From NCBI GenBank assembly GCA_050742535.1, contig JBOGIQ010000334.1, positions 1 through 6,783 on the forward strand: a stretch of 6,783 nt of DNA, given 5' to 3'. The notes beneath the pieces were generated by a model, which was given only the letters and a program-made list of their open reading frames with translations, was not told the origin of the DNA and made no database searches. The stretch comes from Gp6-AA40 sp050742535 (GTDB lineage: Bacteria; Acidobacteriota; Vicinamibacteria; Vicinamibacterales; UBA2999). A program made the position numbers and the translations under genes. Shown here piece after piece: positions 6,365-6,783 of the stretch. Position 1 is the first letter of the stretch; every line of letters begins with the position of its first letter.

Positions 6365-6783
6365 TCACGCCGAGGCGTGTTCCGTAAAGGCGGCGCGGAT
6401 CCGATGCCGAATCACCTCCGCCACCGCCAGGCGACTGTAGTTCGTCCGCACGTCATGGGCCGCCCGGGCCGCCTTCTCGCCGGCGCTGTGCCGATCCGTG
6501 AAGACCGCGCGCAATGTCTGGCGAAGGTGCGAGAGCGACGGATCGGCCCAGTTCCCCATACTCGTGAACTTCGGACCAATCACCGACGCCACAGGGACGG
6601 TCTCACAATCGATCAGATAGGAATTGTCCCGGGTCATGAATTCGGTGTTTCCCCCGAAGTTGGCGCCGATGGTCGGCTTCCGGAGCGCCATCGCCTCCGC
6701 CAGCGGCCGGCCCCAGCCTTCGCCGCGGCTGACGAGCACGAACGCGTCGGCGGCCGCGTAGAGACGCGCCACATCGGCAGCAT
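6365..6783 (-). CDS. GT4-family glycosyltransferase, C-terminal part (start outside window)
   Basis: Transfers a sugar from an activated donor to an unknown acceptor. About 139 codons are visible, ending at TGA 6365-6367. The frame continues through the right edge (in-frame residues AAD precede VARLYAAADAFVL), so the GTG at 6772 is internal and not a start. The family mark is the EX7E motif within SRGEGWGRPLAEAMA: the first Glu is the codon 6719-6721 and the second is 6695-6697. It is followed by the donor-site loop ANFGGNTEF. This is the nucleotide-sugar-binding half of a GT-B fold. The tail after it (GNWADPSLSHL, then a charged helical end) matches related bacterial GT4 proteins. Glycosyltransferases that decorate NRPS products are more often GT1-like, so a role in polysaccharide or another pathway is equally likely. 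It is codirectional with the NRPS, 291 bp upstream of it. Confidence 0.9.
   Translation of the reverse strand, partial: AADVARLYAAADAFVLVSRGEGWGRPLAEAMALRKPTIGANFGGNTEFMTRDNSYLIDCETVPVASVIGPKFTSMGNWADPSLSHLRQTLRAVFTDRHSAGEKAARAAHDVRTNYSRLAVAEVIRHRIRAAFTEHASA

Noticed and set aside
6772..6772. GTG at 6772 as the start of a short 135-residue protein
   Set aside because: The frame continues to the window edge with residues that fit the GT4 fold (AAD before VARLYAAADAF), so the GTG is internal.

Overview
The window is GC-rich DNA from a bacterium. Both genes lie on the minus strand and both run off the window, so it is a fragment of a larger locus. It is almost certainly part of a secondary-metabolite (nonribosomal peptide) gene cluster. 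The host cannot be fixed from this sequence. Base composition and domain style suit high-GC Gram-negative peptide producers such as Acidobacteriota, myxobacteria or proteobacteria. That placement is inference only.

Positions 1-6073 are one uninterrupted minus-strand reading frame: 2024 codons read through with no stop, encoding the N-terminal part of a nonribosomal peptide synthetase (NRPS). I translated the whole frame. The domain order is C - A - T - E - C - (start of A). The first module condenses, activates and tethers one residue; its A-domain pocket reads as D-L-L-W-L-G-G-T-F-K, resembling valine-type pockets. An epimerisation domain then turns that residue to the D form. The second condensation domain has the look of a D-donor-accepting (DCL) type, which fits. 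The second adenylation domain is cut by the left edge.

Positions 6074-6364 are a 291-bp gap without a credible gene. It holds a strong Shine-Dalgarno-like stretch at an unusually long distance from the NRPS start, a 12-bp perfect palindrome, a 7+7-bp GC-rich inverted repeat, and a weak hairpin just after the upstream gene. I saw no convincing promoter.

Positions 6365-6783 are the C-terminal part of a GT4-family (GT-B fold) glycosyltransferase whose beginning lies beyond the right edge. It is codirectional with the NRPS, but the gap and its hairpins suggest separate transcription units, and the GT need not decorate the peptide.

The plus strand carries several long open frames, but they sit codon-for-codon opposite the NRPS codons and are composition artefacts. 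I found no RNA genes, mobile elements, CRISPR arrays or undescribed system. The most useful points are the pocket code, the absence of a loading module, and a few altered core motifs.
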